Shown: positions 17,873 to 26,881 of the stretch, one piece after another
Position numbering within the stretch: position 1 is the first letter of the stretch
Layout of the letters: the number at the start of each line of letters is the position of its first letter
Source of the DNA: Actinopolyspora halophila DSM 43834
GTDB lineage: Bacteria; Actinomycetota; Actinomycetes; Mycobacteriales; Pseudonocardiaceae
Assembly: GCF_000371785.1 (NCBI RefSeq)
Contig: NZ_AQUI01000002.1
Span: 434,001-498,000, forward strand
Reading direction: 5' to 3'
Length of the DNA: 64,000 nt
Notes under the pieces: generated by a model
Database searches by the model: none
Told to the model about the DNA's origin: nothing
What the model saw: the letters and a program-made list of their open reading frames with translations, nothing else
Made by a program: the position numbers and the translations under genes

Positions 17873-19726
17873 TCACCAGGTCACTCCGTGACCGAACGGG
17901 TAACGATCGTTGCCGGGACGCCGCGGGTCGGGAACCGGAACGGGAAGTTTGCCGACGGGCGAGACCTCGCCGAACAGCACTCGTGCCAGCGATTCCATGG
18001 CCACGGTGCGGTGCGAGTAGGTGGTCAACCACGTGCCCACCTGCTCGGCGTAGGCGGCGTCGTAGGGATCGCGCACGGCCACGGCGATCACCGGGGTGTT
18101 CGTCTCGCCCAGCGAACGCACGAGGTCGCGTTGCGCCGAGTTGGTCTCCTTCCAGGCCGCGTTGGTCAACACGATCACCACTTCGTGCTGCCGGGCCAGT
18201 GCCGTCACTCTCTCGACGGTCCCGTTGTCGGGCGAGGACCCCGTCGGAAGGGCTTCCGCGCGGGGGCCGCGTTCCCGCACCAGCCGGGCGAGCTCCGACA
18301 CCGTGTCCGTCCCCGAGCCGGTGACCAGCACGTCGCGCGGTCGCTCGCGCATCGGAAGCAGCCCGGAGTCGTTGCGCAGTACGGTGACGGTGGAGTCGGT
18401 GATCCGACGTGCCCGGCGCGCGTTCCGCTCGTTGCCGACCGCACGTCCGACCGCACCCGGGTCCACCAGCGGGTCGTCGAACAGACCGCGCCGCTCCTTC
18501 ATCCGCAGGATCCGCGTCACGCTGCGGTCGATGTCCCGCTCGGACAGCTCGCCCGAGCGCACCGCAGCGATAACGGACTCGATGGCGGCGGACAGGTCAC
18601 GTGGCATCAACAGCTGGTCCGCCCCGGCACGGAACGCCAGTACCGACACCGGTTCGTTCGGGTGCAGTTCGTGCACCCCTTCCATGCGCAGTGAGTCGGT
18701 GACCACCACGCCCTCGAAGCCGAGTTCCTCGCGCAGCATGCCGGTGAGGACCTCGTGGGAGAGAGTGGCCGGTTCTCCGGAGTCGTCGAGCCGGGGGAAC
18801 TTGATGTGAGCCGTCATCACCGAGTCCGTCCCCGCGTCTATGGCGGCTCGGAAGGGTGGGGCGTCCAGCCGTCTCCACTGCTCCGCGGTGTGGTCGATCA
18901 CGGGCAGCGCGGTGTGGCTGTCCACGGAGGTGTCCCCGTGGCCGGGGAAGTGCTTGACGGTCGCGGAGACCGTGCTCGCGGCGGATCCGAAGTCCTGGTG
19001 GCCGCGTACCTGGGCGCGGGTCAACCTGGCGACGAGTTCCGGGTCGGAGCCGAACGAGCGGACCCCGATCACCGGGTTCTCCGGGTTGACGTTGACGTCA
19101 CCGACGGGAGCGAAGTTCTGGGTGATCCCCATGGCACGCAGTTCCCGTCCGGTTATGCCCGCGGCCCGCGCGGCCCGGTGCGGGTCGCGCGCTGCGCCGA
19201 GAGCCATGTTGCCCGGCAGTGCGGTTGCCGGTTCACCGATGCGTGTGACCGCTCCCTGCTCCTGGTCGGTCGCGATGGTCAGCGGGACACCCGCGCCCGA
19301 ACCCAGCGCGGTTCGCTGGAGGTCGTTGGACAGTTCCGCGATCTGCCGCGGTTCCCGCAGGCTGTCGGTCCAGGAGAAGTGGATGACTCCACCGAGCTGG
19401 AACTCGCGCACCACCTCGGCCGGGGTGTCGACTCCGTAGTCCTCCCGATTGCCCGGGTGAGGTGAGTCGGCGGTGGCGCCGTGGGCGACCGTGACGAAAA
19501 GCTGGCCCACCTTCTGGCGCAACGACATGGCCGCGACGATGCTGCTCACCCGGTCGGGGCTGGACTCCTCCGTGGAGTGATCCGCCGGAGCGGAAGCCTC
19601 TCCGGGGGAGGCCCGGTCCACGTGGGGGAGGGGAGCTTCGGTGCTGTTCGTCGATCGCACGGATCCCAGCGTCACGGTTCCGAGTGCCGCTGCCATCAGA
19701 TGGCGTCTGCCTAACATCCAGGGCAC
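17873..19726 (-). CDS. nagZ: Exported beta-N-acetylglucosaminidase NagZ (GH3)
   Basis: A 617-residue GH3 enzyme that removes GlcNAc from peptidoglycan fragments. The NagZ hallmark KHFPGHGDTSVDSH supplies the His/Asp acid-base pair, and the Asp nucleophile lies in VVVTDSLRMEG. A second, C-terminal domain of about 200 residues is present, as in B. subtilis NagZ. The N-terminus (GRRHLMAAALG) is a Tat-like signal, so the enzyme acts outside the cell. The GTG at 19726 follows GGGAGG by about six bases, which fixes the start. Confidence 0.93.
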   Translation of the reverse strand: MPWMLGRRHLMAAALGTVTLGSVRSTNSTEAPLPHVDRASPGEASAPADHSTEESSPDRVSSIVAAMSLRQKVGQLFVTVAHGATADSPHPGNREDYGVDTPAEVVREFQLGGVIHFSWTDSLREPRQIAELSNDLQRTALGSGAGVPLTIATDQEQGAVTRIGEPATALPGNMALGAARDPHRAARAAGITGRELRAMGITQNFAPVGDVNVNPENPVIGVRSFGSDPELVARLTRAQVRGHQDFGSAASTVSATVKHFPGHGDTSVDSHTALPVIDHTAEQWRRLDAPPFRAAIDAGTDSVMTAHIKFPRLDDSGEPATLSHEVLTGMLREELGFEGVVVTDSLRMEGVHELHPNEPVSVLAFRAGADQLLMPRDLSAAIESVIAAVRSGELSERDIDRSVTRILRMKERRGLFDDPLVDPGAVGRAVGNERNARRARRITDSTVTVLRNDSGLLPMRERPRDVLVTGSGTDTVSELARLVRERGPRAEALPTGSSPDNGTVERVTALARQHEVVIVLTNAAWKETNSAQRDLVRSLGETNTPVIAVAVRDPYDAAYAEQVGTWLTTYSHRTVAMESLARVLFGEVSPVGKLPVPVPDPRRPGNDRYPFGHGVTW

Positions 19727-20378
19727 GGTGACCTCCCGGTTACCGCGACCGGACCCGTGCCGCAACACCGTGACCGATCTCGGCGTGTGGCCCGCGGTCG
19801 CAACTGTTCCACCGGATACCCGGTCGAATTCGTAAGCTACCCACGGACGATCGGGCGGTCAACATTACGCGCCGAAACGGTCACTCGGAGTTTCCAAGCG
19901 CGGTGGCGGGGCGAGAAGACGGGAGTCCAACCGGAGTGGGACATCAACCGGGGCGGGCAGTGGAGGGGAACGCACGAACGACGGCGCCCGTCGGTTTGGC
20001 CGACGGGCGCCGCCCCCTGGCGCGAACTTGCGGGATACCAAGCGCGTTCTCGTCGTCGTATCCTGCGGGCTCGGCGTCCGGCGTCCCGGTAACGCAACCC
20101 TGAGAACGACCTTGCCTTTATTCAGCGGCTGCGCGTGGGTTCCCGCCATCGCGCACGGAGCCCTGTGGAGGACGTTGTTTCTCCTCCACAACGTCCCTGT
20201 TCAGGGGTCCGTACTTCCTTTGTAGGCCGTGATGCGCGTCACCGCAAGGCCTGGCGGGGATTTCCCCCGATTGTTTTCGGAAGGACCGGCGGATCCGCTT
20301 GTTCTCGGTGGTCACGCGGCGGTGCGAGTCGCTCGGTTGGGCGTCGACTCCACCGGGTGCCCGAAGAGCGTCCGGGAT
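19727..20378. other. Intergenic region between HAD and nagZ
   Basis: About 650 bases without a convincing gene. A perfect hairpin lies at 19983-20011 (GGCGCCCGTCGG, loop TTTGG, and its complement) without a T run. A second inverted repeat, GGACGTTGT/ACAACGTCC, is near 20169-20196. They may end the HAD transcript or serve the nagZ promoter. Confidence 0.5.
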
Positions 20379-21224
20379 TCACCTGTAGCGGTGTTTGCGC
20401 TGGCGGTGCCACAAGCCGTACCAGGCCGCTCCGGCGGCCGCGGCGCCGACCCCCACCGCAGCGGCCGTGACCGTGGTGGCCGAGGGAATGGGGAACCGGG
20501 CCCGCAACGAGACCGGGTGCTCGAAGGCCAGCGAGGGCCAGCCGCGCTGCACGGCTTCCTTGCGCAGTTCGCGGTCGGGGTTGATCACCGTCGGATGCCC
20601 CACCAGCTCCAGCAGCGGGAGGTCGGCCGTCGAGTCCGAGTAAGCGTGGCAGCGGGACAGCTCGTGGCCGTGGCGCCGGGCCACCTCCTCGACCGCGCGG
20701 GCCTTGGCACGGCCCGCGCAGTGGAACTCCAACTCACCCGTGTAGCGCCCGTCCTCGACACGCATCCGGCTTCCGACCCAGTCCGTGGCGCCCAGCATTC
20801 TCGCCATGGGGGTCACGAACTCCTCCCCGGAGGAGGAGACCAGCACCACGTCGTCGCCGCGCTCCCGGTGTTCGGAGACGAGCTGGGTGGCTTCCTTGTA
20901 GACGAGCGGATCGACGATGTCGTGCAGGGTCTCCTCCACGATCGCGTCGACCTGCTCCACGTCCCAGCCCGCGCACAGCGAGGTCAGATGTGCGCGCATC
21001 CGCTCGATCTGGTCGGTGTCCGCGCCGGCCAGCATGAACAGGAACTGCGCGTAGGTGCTTTTGAGCACGGCTCGGCGGTTGATGAGACCTTCCTGGAAGA
21101 ACGGTCTGCTGAAGGCCAGTGTGCTCGACCGCGCGACGATCGTCCTGTCCAGCTCGAAGTAGGCCGCTGTGCCGGCTGTCGTTTCGCGGGGAGGGGGCTC
21201 GGACTCGGTCACGAGTTCCAGCAT
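20379..21224 (-). CDS. HAD-IB family protein with altered nucleophile motif
   Basis: A 281-residue SerB-like HAD protein (Rv3661 position). It has VLVSSSGEEF as motif II, a basic segment near CAGRAKARAVEEV, and DSTADLPLLELVG as motif IV. Motif I reads FELDRT where the family has F-D-x-D-x-T, so the first Asp, the phosphate-accepting nucleophile, is Glu24. A hydrophobic stretch near residues 250-270 (TVTAAAVGVGAAAAGAAWYG) suggests a C-terminal membrane anchor. Catalytic activity is therefore doubtful. It is divergent from the 6C RNA and ssd as in Mycobacterium. Confidence 0.85.
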   Translation of the reverse strand: MLELVTESEPPPRETTAGTAAYFELDRTIVARSSTLAFSRPFFQEGLINRRAVLKSTYAQFLFMLAGADTDQIERMRAHLTSLCAGWDVEQVDAIVEETLHDIVDPLVYKEATQLVSEHRERGDDVVLVSSSGEEFVTPMARMLGATDWVGSRMRVEDGRYTGELEFHCAGRAKARAVEEVARRHGHELSRCHAYSDSTADLPLLELVGHPTVINPDRELRKEAVQRGWPSLAFEHPVSLRARFPIPSATTVTAAAVGVGAAAAGAAWYGLWHRQRKHRYR

Positions 21225-21433
21225 AGGAGGCTTTCCGGCAGCGGGCTCCGTTCGTTCGTGGGGCGGTTTGACGGGAAGCGAGGTGGGGGACCGCCCGGAG
21301 CGGGAAGTCCGGCAGGGCGCGGAGCCTGGGTTCTCCGCGGAGGGGCCCGCTGCCGGGTGAGTGCGTTACGTGGTCTTTCCTCACCTTTTTGGACGATCGA
21401 GGACTTCGTTTGAGCGAAAGTTATTCCTCCTAA

Positions 21434-21471
21434 TGGACGCAACGCGTCCAGTAGAGAGGGAGCGATACAGT
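21434..21471 (+). promoter_or_regulatory. Promoter region of 6C RNA with palindrome
   Basis: A TACAGT -10-like box at 21466-21471 sets a start near 21478. Upstream, in the -35 region, is the inverted repeat TGGACGC-AAC-GCGTCCA (21434-21450), a likely regulator site since no good -35 is seen. Confidence 0.5.
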
Positions 21472-21477
21472 GGGGAG

Positions 21478-21586
21478 GTCCGGTGCACCGGATAGTTCAG
21501 CCCGACCCCCCGGGGCTGAACCCAGGATGGCCCCCGTCCCTCCCCCCTGGCGGGGGCCATCCCCACCAAAGGCCTGGTGGGACTTC
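21478..21586 (+). ncRNA. 6C small RNA
   Basis: Two consecutive hairpins each carry a run of exactly six cytosines in the loop, the defining feature of the actinobacterial 6C RNA. Hairpin 1 pairs 21495-21503 with 21513-21521 (loop Cs 21506-21511). Hairpin 2 pairs 21525-21536 with 21551-21562 (loop Cs 21542-21547). A third stem (CCCACCA/TGGTGGG, about 21562-21581) follows. The position between the HAD gene and ssd is where Mycobacterium carries the same RNA (B11). The RNA is known to pair with G-rich sites of mRNAs through its C-rich loops. Confidence 0.93.
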
Positions 21587-21907
21587 GCCGAGAACTCCGA
21601 CGAAAGGCCTCCTCCGGCGCGGCAGCATCGCAACACCACCCGAGCAGCCGAGTCGTCCCGAGTTTCCCCGTTCTTCGGAGTTGTCCACAACTCGCGATCT
21701 TCCCGCTTTGCGGCGGAACGGCCGATCGAGATCGTGGAGCCGACAGCATCCGCCGCCCGCTCTCGACGGTCTCGTGGCGCCTGCTCCGAAGCGGGACGAA
21801 CCCGTGCCCGTGATCGTGACCGGTGGTCGCGATCGGAGCTCTCCGCGCGGCGTCGGGTCGTGCGGCGGTGCGCGGGGACGTTAGTGGAACCACACGGGGA
21901 GGTGCGG
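21587..21907 (+). other. Leader region upstream of ssd
   Basis: About 320 bases between the 6C RNA and ssd. It stays open in the ssd frame but shows no family similarity. A TTGTCCACA DnaA-box sequence lies at 21681-21689. Otherwise nothing specific is seen. Confidence 0.4.
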
Positions 21908-23011
21908 GTGACAGCGCGAGATCCGTTGATCGTCACCAGGGACGTCGAACTGGGCGAGGAGCTTTCCCGGATCGCGGCGGCGGCCGGACGCGAACCGCGC
22001 CGGGCCGCGCCGGAGGAGGTCGGGGAGGGGTGGAGAACTGCTCGACTGGTGCTGCTCGACCCCCGCGCCGCCGCGGAGTGCGCGGTGGCCGGACTGCCCC
22101 GCGGAGCGGGGACGGTCCTGGTGAGCAGGGACCCGGAACCGGACTTCTGGCGCGAGGCGTTCCGGTACGGAGCACGACACGCGGTGGGGCTTCCCGCCGA
22201 CGAGCAGTGGTTGGTCGAGTTGTTGGCCGGTCTCACCGAGGAGCCGGTCTCCGGTGCGGGCAGCGTGTTGGCCGTGCTGGGGGGCTGCGGTGGGGCGGGA
22301 GCCTCGGTGTTCGCCGCGTTGACGGCGGTGTTGGCCGCCAGGGAGGGACGCCGCTGCATGCTGCTCGACTGCGATCCGCTCGGTGGCGGTTTGGACTTCG
22401 CGCTCGGGGAGGAGCGTGCGGTCGGGGTGCGGTGGTCGGAGCTGTCCATCGGCACGGGAAGGGTGACCGCGGACGCCCTGCGGGAGGCGTTGCCGACCAG
22501 ACGTTTCGGCTCCGGGGCGCTTTCCCTGCTGTGTCCGGGGCGATCGGGCCGGGAGGTAGGAATCACGAAGCGTTCGGTCGAGGCAGTCGTCGATGCCGGG
22601 GCACGAGCGGGTGAGACCGTGGTCTGCGATCTTCCCCGGACGCTCGACGGACCGTCGGCGGAGGTGCTGTGCCGGGCGGATCTGACCGCTGTCGTGATCC
22701 CGGCCGAAGTCCGTGCCTGTGCGGCGGCCGGAAGGCTGTTGGTCTCGTTGCGGGAGCGCACCGACGCCGTGCGAGCCGTCGTGCGCGGTCCGGCGCCCGG
22801 TGGGTTGGAAGTCGCCGATGTCCGGAGCTCGGTCGATGTGGAGATAGTGGCCGCCATGCGCGCGGATCCGCGCATGGCCGGGCTCGTGGACCGATTCGGA
22901 CTGTACGCGTTGGGGGCGGGAATGCGTGGACCTTCGGTGCGGGCCGCCCGGAAGGTGCTCGGGGCCTTGGCCGAGACACGGCGGGAAGCCGGTGACTCGG
23001 GCTTTCGGTGA
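21908..23011 (+). CDS. ssd: Septum-site-determining-like protein (Ssd/CpaE, MinD superfamily)
   Basis: A 367-residue protein of the ParA/MinD superfamily found with actinobacterial tad genes. An N-terminal receiver-like part (residues about 1-120) precedes a deviant nucleotide-binding domain. The P-loop reads GGCGGAGAS without the usual lysine, while LLDCDPLGGGLD matches the MinD Walker B/switch region. Mycobacterial Ssd has been linked to cell division and dormancy; a CpaE-like role placing the pilus machine is an alternative. The GTG at 21908 follows GGGGAGG by five bases, better than the GTG at 21902. Confidence 0.88.
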   Translation: MTARDPLIVTRDVELGEELSRIAAAAGREPRRAAPEEVGEGWRTARLVLLDPRAAAECAVAGLPRGAGTVLVSRDPEPDFWREAFRYGARHAVGLPADEQWLVELLAGLTEEPVSGAGSVLAVLGGCGGAGASVFAALTAVLAAREGRRCMLLDCDPLGGGLDFALGEERAVGVRWSELSIGTGRVTADALREALPTRRFGSGALSLLCPGRSGREVGITKRSVEAVVDAGARAGETVVCDLPRTLDGPSAEVLCRADLTAVVIPAEVRACAAAGRLLVSLRERTDAVRAVVRGPAPGGLEVADVRSSVDVEIVAAMRADPRMAGLVDRFGLYALGAGMRGPSVRAARKVLGALAETRREAGDSGFR

Positions 23012-23685
23012 ATGTCGTGCTCCCGTGTCGGCCTCGGCGCCGATCAGGGGAGTCGCGCGGGGCCCGGAGAGCAATTCGATCGGGGAGATCGATTTTCGAT
23101 GTCATGATGATTGCGATTCGAGCACCTGATCGATAAATGACCCGGCGGAACCGGGTGGGTGTGGTATGAGTAATGAATGCGCGTGTCGTTCCGGAGCGGG
23201 ACAACCGCAGCGGTTTGACACAGTGCTGTGAGCGGATCCGTGGGGTGGAGCGGCCTTTTCGGGCCGGGCACCGAAACGCTCTCGGGCGTCCCGTGGCGAG
23301 CGTTTCACCTGCTGTGGACGGCTCCGAGCGTCGTCCCGTCGGGAAATGAATTCGGCGGTTCCGGCGGAACTGTTCGGTGCGCGTCGAGGCCCGTCGATCT
23401 CGTGACGGAAAGATTCCGGGGTGGAGGATAGCCGACCGGGTGGTTGTGCGCACGATGAACTGGAGAGGTGTTTCACGTGGGAACCCGATCAGTTCAGGCC
23501 CTCCGGATGGTTTCGCGGGTGTGGTCGAATTCGATCCGGCGAAGCTCGGAGGAAGTCGTTAAACTTACCGCAGCGTTCTTCGGGGTGGCCGTTATTTCGA
23601 CGATCAATAACCTCTTTCATGGTCACCCGAATGGGTCCGTTTTGGATCCGCGGTTATTTCGCACCGTACTGGTAGGAGGTTCGCG
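23012..23685 (+). other. Intergenic, lower GC
   Basis: About 670 bases between ssd and the next gene, visibly richer in A/T than the flanks. Short frames inside have no domains. TTGACA occurs at 23214 without a matching -10. I see no RNA gene. Confidence 0.4.
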
Positions 23686-24066
23686 GTGTCCGAGTCTTCC
23701 CAGGTCGTCCCACGGCCGATGGATGTCACGATTGCCGAGAGTGTCGTTCGGACGGCCATCGGTTCCACCGATTCCGCCTTGATCGACGAGATCGCCCTGG
23801 TCCTGTACCGCCATTCCGCGTTCAGCTCCGAACTGGCCGACAGCGCCGGACGGGGACTGCTTTCGGCGGACGAGGTGACGGAGGTCAGCGCGCGTGCTCA
23901 CGCCGCGACCGAGCGGGAGATCCAGCGTGTTCTGGACACCGCTGTCCGGGAGGAACAGCACCCGGTCGCTCCGAGCCCGCGGAAGCAGCCGGCCGTCGAG
24001 ACCTACGAAACGAGTTCCCGGTCCTCGTCCCGTACGGCTGCCACGATGTTGGGCGTGCACCCCTGA
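23686..24066 (+). CDS. Conserved-looking hypothetical protein
   Basis: A 126-residue protein I do not recognise. The GTG start has a perfect AGGAGG seven bases upstream, and the sequence begins with an ordered, mostly helical part (residues 12-85, TIAESVVRTAIGSTDSALIDEIALVLYRH in pattern) before a Ser/Thr-rich tail. No membrane segment or signal is seen. It sits between ssd and tadA, so a link to the Tad system is possible but unproven. Confidence 0.6.
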   Translation: MSESSQVVPRPMDVTIAESVVRTAIGSTDSALIDEIALVLYRHSAFSSELADSAGRGLLSADEVTEVSARAHAATEREIQRVLDTAVREEQHPVAPSPRKQPAVETYETSSRSSSRTAATMLGVHP

Positions 24067-24220
24067 ACACTTTTGTGAACAAAATCCGAGTCAATTCGGC
24101 TGTGCCCGGAGCGATCGATCCCGTGCAGACACGTTGCTACGAGCGGAGCCCGCTGAACACGGGGGCGTGACCTGTTCGGCGGGGCATGAACGACTGTCGC
24201 ACCCGGCCCGGCCTCGTGTC

Positions 24221-24409
24221 TCACGGCCCGGGCAGGCTGAACGGCGAATTGACGTGGTCGATGAGGGAGTCCAGTTCCGCGAGTCTTTTTCGTATTTCTT
24301 CCGACCTTTCGAGGTCGATGCTCTCCTCCAGCTCGGCGGCCAGTTCTCCGTAGCGGGTCAGCAGCGCAGCGAAGTCTCCGGAGGACGGTTCCCACCTCTG
24401 CTCGTTCAC
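24221..24409 (-). CDS. Small helical hypothetical protein
   Basis: A 62-residue protein starting at a GTG (24409) six bases after GGAGG. Most of it is one amphipathic helix rich in Leu and Glu (YGELAAELEESIDL, RKRLAELDSLI), suggesting a coiled coil. No family recognised. It runs opposite to its neighbours, between the unknown 23686 gene and tadA. Confidence 0.55.
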   Translation of the reverse strand: MNEQRWEPSSGDFAALLTRYGELAAELEESIDLERSEEIRKRLAELDSLIDHVNSPFSLPGP

Positions 24410-24818
24410 GTCGGCCTCCGTTCTTCCGTGTTTTCCGGCTCCCCGCCTACCCGAATGGCGGTATGACAACACGCCACCGGCCGCTGAATCACAGCGCCGC
24501 TCCGTTTTTGTACTCCCACTATCGGGTGTTTTTGTGGTGTTTCGGGTTTCAAGTAGCGGTGGTGTCGCCCACTTGAATCGATCGAGTGATCGGAACGCTT
24601 CCGTGTGTGATTGAACTCCACCGTATCTCACCTGATGGTGTCAGAAAGATGGTTACTCTTCGCGTTCGGGCGGAGCTTGTCGTGAGAGTTGTCCACAGGA
24701 AACGGATGACTCCACAGCTCGCGGAATCCCGTATTGGAAACGCCGTCGAAGCGGATCAGTGTGGTTGCTGAGCCCGAAAGGACGGCTTCCGACCTCCGAG
24801 AGAAAGCGAGGTGCTCCG
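24410..24818. other. Intergenic upstream of tadA
   Basis: About 410 bases, A/T-richer than average, holding the divergent promoters of the 62-residue gene and the tad operon. TTGTCCACA, a DnaA-box sequence, lies at 24689-24697. No gene is seen. Confidence 0.45.
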
Positions 24819-26042
24819 ATGTTCGTGGACCCCGAAGGCCGCGCGGGGGGACCGGCCCCGGCTACGTCGGGCCGTGTGACGGAGGAACTCGTCTCCCGGG
24901 TCCGGGCCCGGTTGGTGGCCGCGGGAGGGGATGTCACGGCGCAGGCGATGGCGACGGCGGTACGGGAGGAAGCGGAGACTCCGCTCGGGGACGGTGAGGT
25001 GCTGGCCGCGATTCGACAGTTGCGGAGGGAGTTCCTCGGGGCGGGTGCGCTGGAGGAGCTGCTGAACGAACCGGGTGTGACCGATGTGCTGGTGACCGGG
25101 CCGCACGAGGTGTGGGTCGATCGCGGGCGGGGCTTGGAGCGCTCGCACATCGGCTTCGCCGATGAACGGGAGGTGCGCCGGCTGGCCCAGCGGTTGGCCG
25201 CTGCGACCGGCCGCAGACTCGATGACGCACGACCGTGGGTGGACGGGTGGTTGCCCGAAACGGCGGAAGGGGCGGCCGTGCGCTTGCACGCCGTGCTGAG
25301 CCCGATCGCCGCGAAGGGAACCTGCGTCTCGCTCCGGGTGCTGCGCCCGGCGACGCACGACCTGGAAAGTCTCCGAAGACTGGGAACCTTCGACTCGGAC
25401 ACGGTCCGCCTGCTGCGTTCACTAGTGGCCGCCCGAGTGGCCTTCCTGGTCTCCGGCAGTACCGGGGCGGGAAAAACCACCCTGCTGGCGGCGATGCTCG
25501 GTGAGGTCTCCGGGGACGAGAGGATCGTGTGCGTGGAAGAGGCCGGGGAACTGCACCCCACCCATCCACACGTGGTTCGGCTCGTAACCAGGCCGCCGAA
25601 CATCGAGGGCACCGGAGAGATCCACACACGCGATCTGGTTCGTCAGGCATTGCGGATGCGCCCGGACCGACTGGTGGTCGGTGAGGCACGGGGCGCCGAG
25701 GTATGTGACCTGCTGGCCGCGTTGAACACCGGACACGAGGGGGGCGCGGGGACCGTGCACGCAAATTCCCCGGAGGAGGTTCCGGCACGGATGGAGGCGC
25801 TCGGCGTGCACGGCGGGATGGGACGGGACGCGCTGCACGGCCAGCTCGCGGCCGCTGTCCGGGTGGTGCTGCACATGCACCGCGACGCCTCCAGAGGCAG
25901 ACATCTCTCCGGAATAGGTGTGCTCCGTCGCGACGGAGCACACACCGGAGTGGTTCCGGCCTGGGAGGCCGACGGTGGTTGGGGACCGGCCCGGGACGAA
26001 TTGCTGGCCGTGCTGCCCGAACACGGTTCGGAGGCCGTATGA
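24819..26042 (+). CDS. tadA: TadA/CpaF family secretion ATPase
   Basis: A 407-residue hexameric ATPase of the VirB11/TadA group that powers assembly of Flp-type pili. An N-terminal all-alpha region is followed by the conserved LLNEPGVTDVLVTG segment, Walker A GSTGAGKTT (residues 213-221), an Asp-box near CVEEAGELHP and the His-box LNTGHEGGAGTVHAN. The ATG at 24819 has GAGG seven bases upstream. It heads an operon with tadB, tadC, the pilin and two TadE-like genes, most overlapping by four bases. Confidence 0.95.
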   Translation: MFVDPEGRAGGPAPATSGRVTEELVSRVRARLVAAGGDVTAQAMATAVREEAETPLGDGEVLAAIRQLRREFLGAGALEELLNEPGVTDVLVTGPHEVWVDRGRGLERSHIGFADEREVRRLAQRLAAATGRRLDDARPWVDGWLPETAEGAAVRLHAVLSPIAAKGTCVSLRVLRPATHDLESLRRLGTFDSDTVRLLRSLVAARVAFLVSGSTGAGKTTLLAAMLGEVSGDERIVCVEEAGELHPTHPHVVRLVTRPPNIEGTGEIHTRDLVRQALRMRPDRLVVGEARGAEVCDLLAALNTGHEGGAGTVHANSPEEVPARMEALGVHGGMGRDALHGQLAAAVRVVLHMHRDASRGRHLSGIGVLRRDGAHTGVVPAWEADGGWGPARDELLAVLPEHGSEAV

Positions 26043-26881
26043 CGGACTTCTACGGGGTGCGGCAGGTTTTTTCGATTCAGGCCTTGTTGCCCGCGTTGCT
26101 CGCGGTCGCTTTGGCGGTCTGGCCCCTGCCCGGTGCGGCACGCAGGCTGAACCACGGGGGCGGAGCCGGGTCTCAGCGTGCCGGACCGAGTCCCGCGCTG
26201 GGCCGTACGGTCGTCATCGGTGCTACGGCCCTGCTCGGGATCCTGGTGTTGGGACCTGCCGGTTCCGTCTCGGGAGCGTTGTTGGCGGCGTTGGCGGTGC
26301 GACATCGCGAACGGAGGTCGCGGACCACCCGGGGGATGCGTTCGTTGGCCGAACTGGCCACGGGACTACGGGTGCTGATCGGTGAACTGGGAACCGGGGC
26401 GCATCCGAGCGCCGCGGCCGCGAGCGCCTCCGCCGACACGGAAGGGGCGGTTTCCGAGCTGTTCGGCGATCTCGCGGTGACTTCCAGACTGGGCGGCACT
26501 CCTGCCGAGAGCCTGGGAGCGAAGCGCCCTCCTGCGGAGCTGCTCCCGGCGATGGCCCGCTTCACACGGTGTTGGCGAATGTCCGAACAACACGGTGTAG
26601 CGCTGGGGAGGCTGTTGGAGACGCTTCGGGAGGACGTCGAGCACCGGGTGCGTGTCGTGCGGGACATCGACTCGAAACTGGCCGGACCACGCGCCACGGC
26701 AGCGGTGTTGAGCGGACTGCCGCTGCTCGGGCTGCTGCTGGGCGAAACGGGCGGAGCAGATCCGCTCGCTGTGCTCGTCTCCGACCCGGTGGGGCAGTTT
26801 CTGCTGCTGGCCGGAACGGTACTGCTGTGTGCCGGGGTGCTGTGGATCCAGCGGTTGACCGAGGTGGCGATGCGACCGTGA
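26039..26881 (+). CDS. tadB: TadB-like pilus assembly membrane protein
   Basis: A 280-residue inner-membrane protein of the GspF/TadB fold. Hydrophobic segments near residues 15-30, 60-90, 218-230 and 255-275 flank a cytoplasmic helical domain containing LAELATGLRVLIGELGTG in pattern. The N-terminal part of usual TadB is short, as in mycobacterial homologues. The ATG overlaps the tadA stop by four bases. Confidence 0.88.
   Translation: MTDFYGVRQVFSIQALLPALLAVALAVWPLPGAARRLNHGGGAGSQRAGPSPALGRTVVIGATALLGILVLGPAGSVSGALLAALAVRHRERRSRTTRGMRSLAELATGLRVLIGELGTGAHPSAAAASASADTEGAVSELFGDLAVTSRLGGTPAESLGAKRPPAELLPAMARFTRCWRMSEQHGVALGRLLETLREDVEHRVRVVRDIDSKLAGPRATAAVLSGLPLLGLLLGETGGADPLAVLVSDPVGQFLLLAGTVLLCAGVLWIQRLTEVAMRP

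Noticed and set aside
21681-24697. Chromosomal replication origin
   Set aside because: Only two isolated DnaA boxes, no cluster, and no dnaA or dnaN gene nearby.
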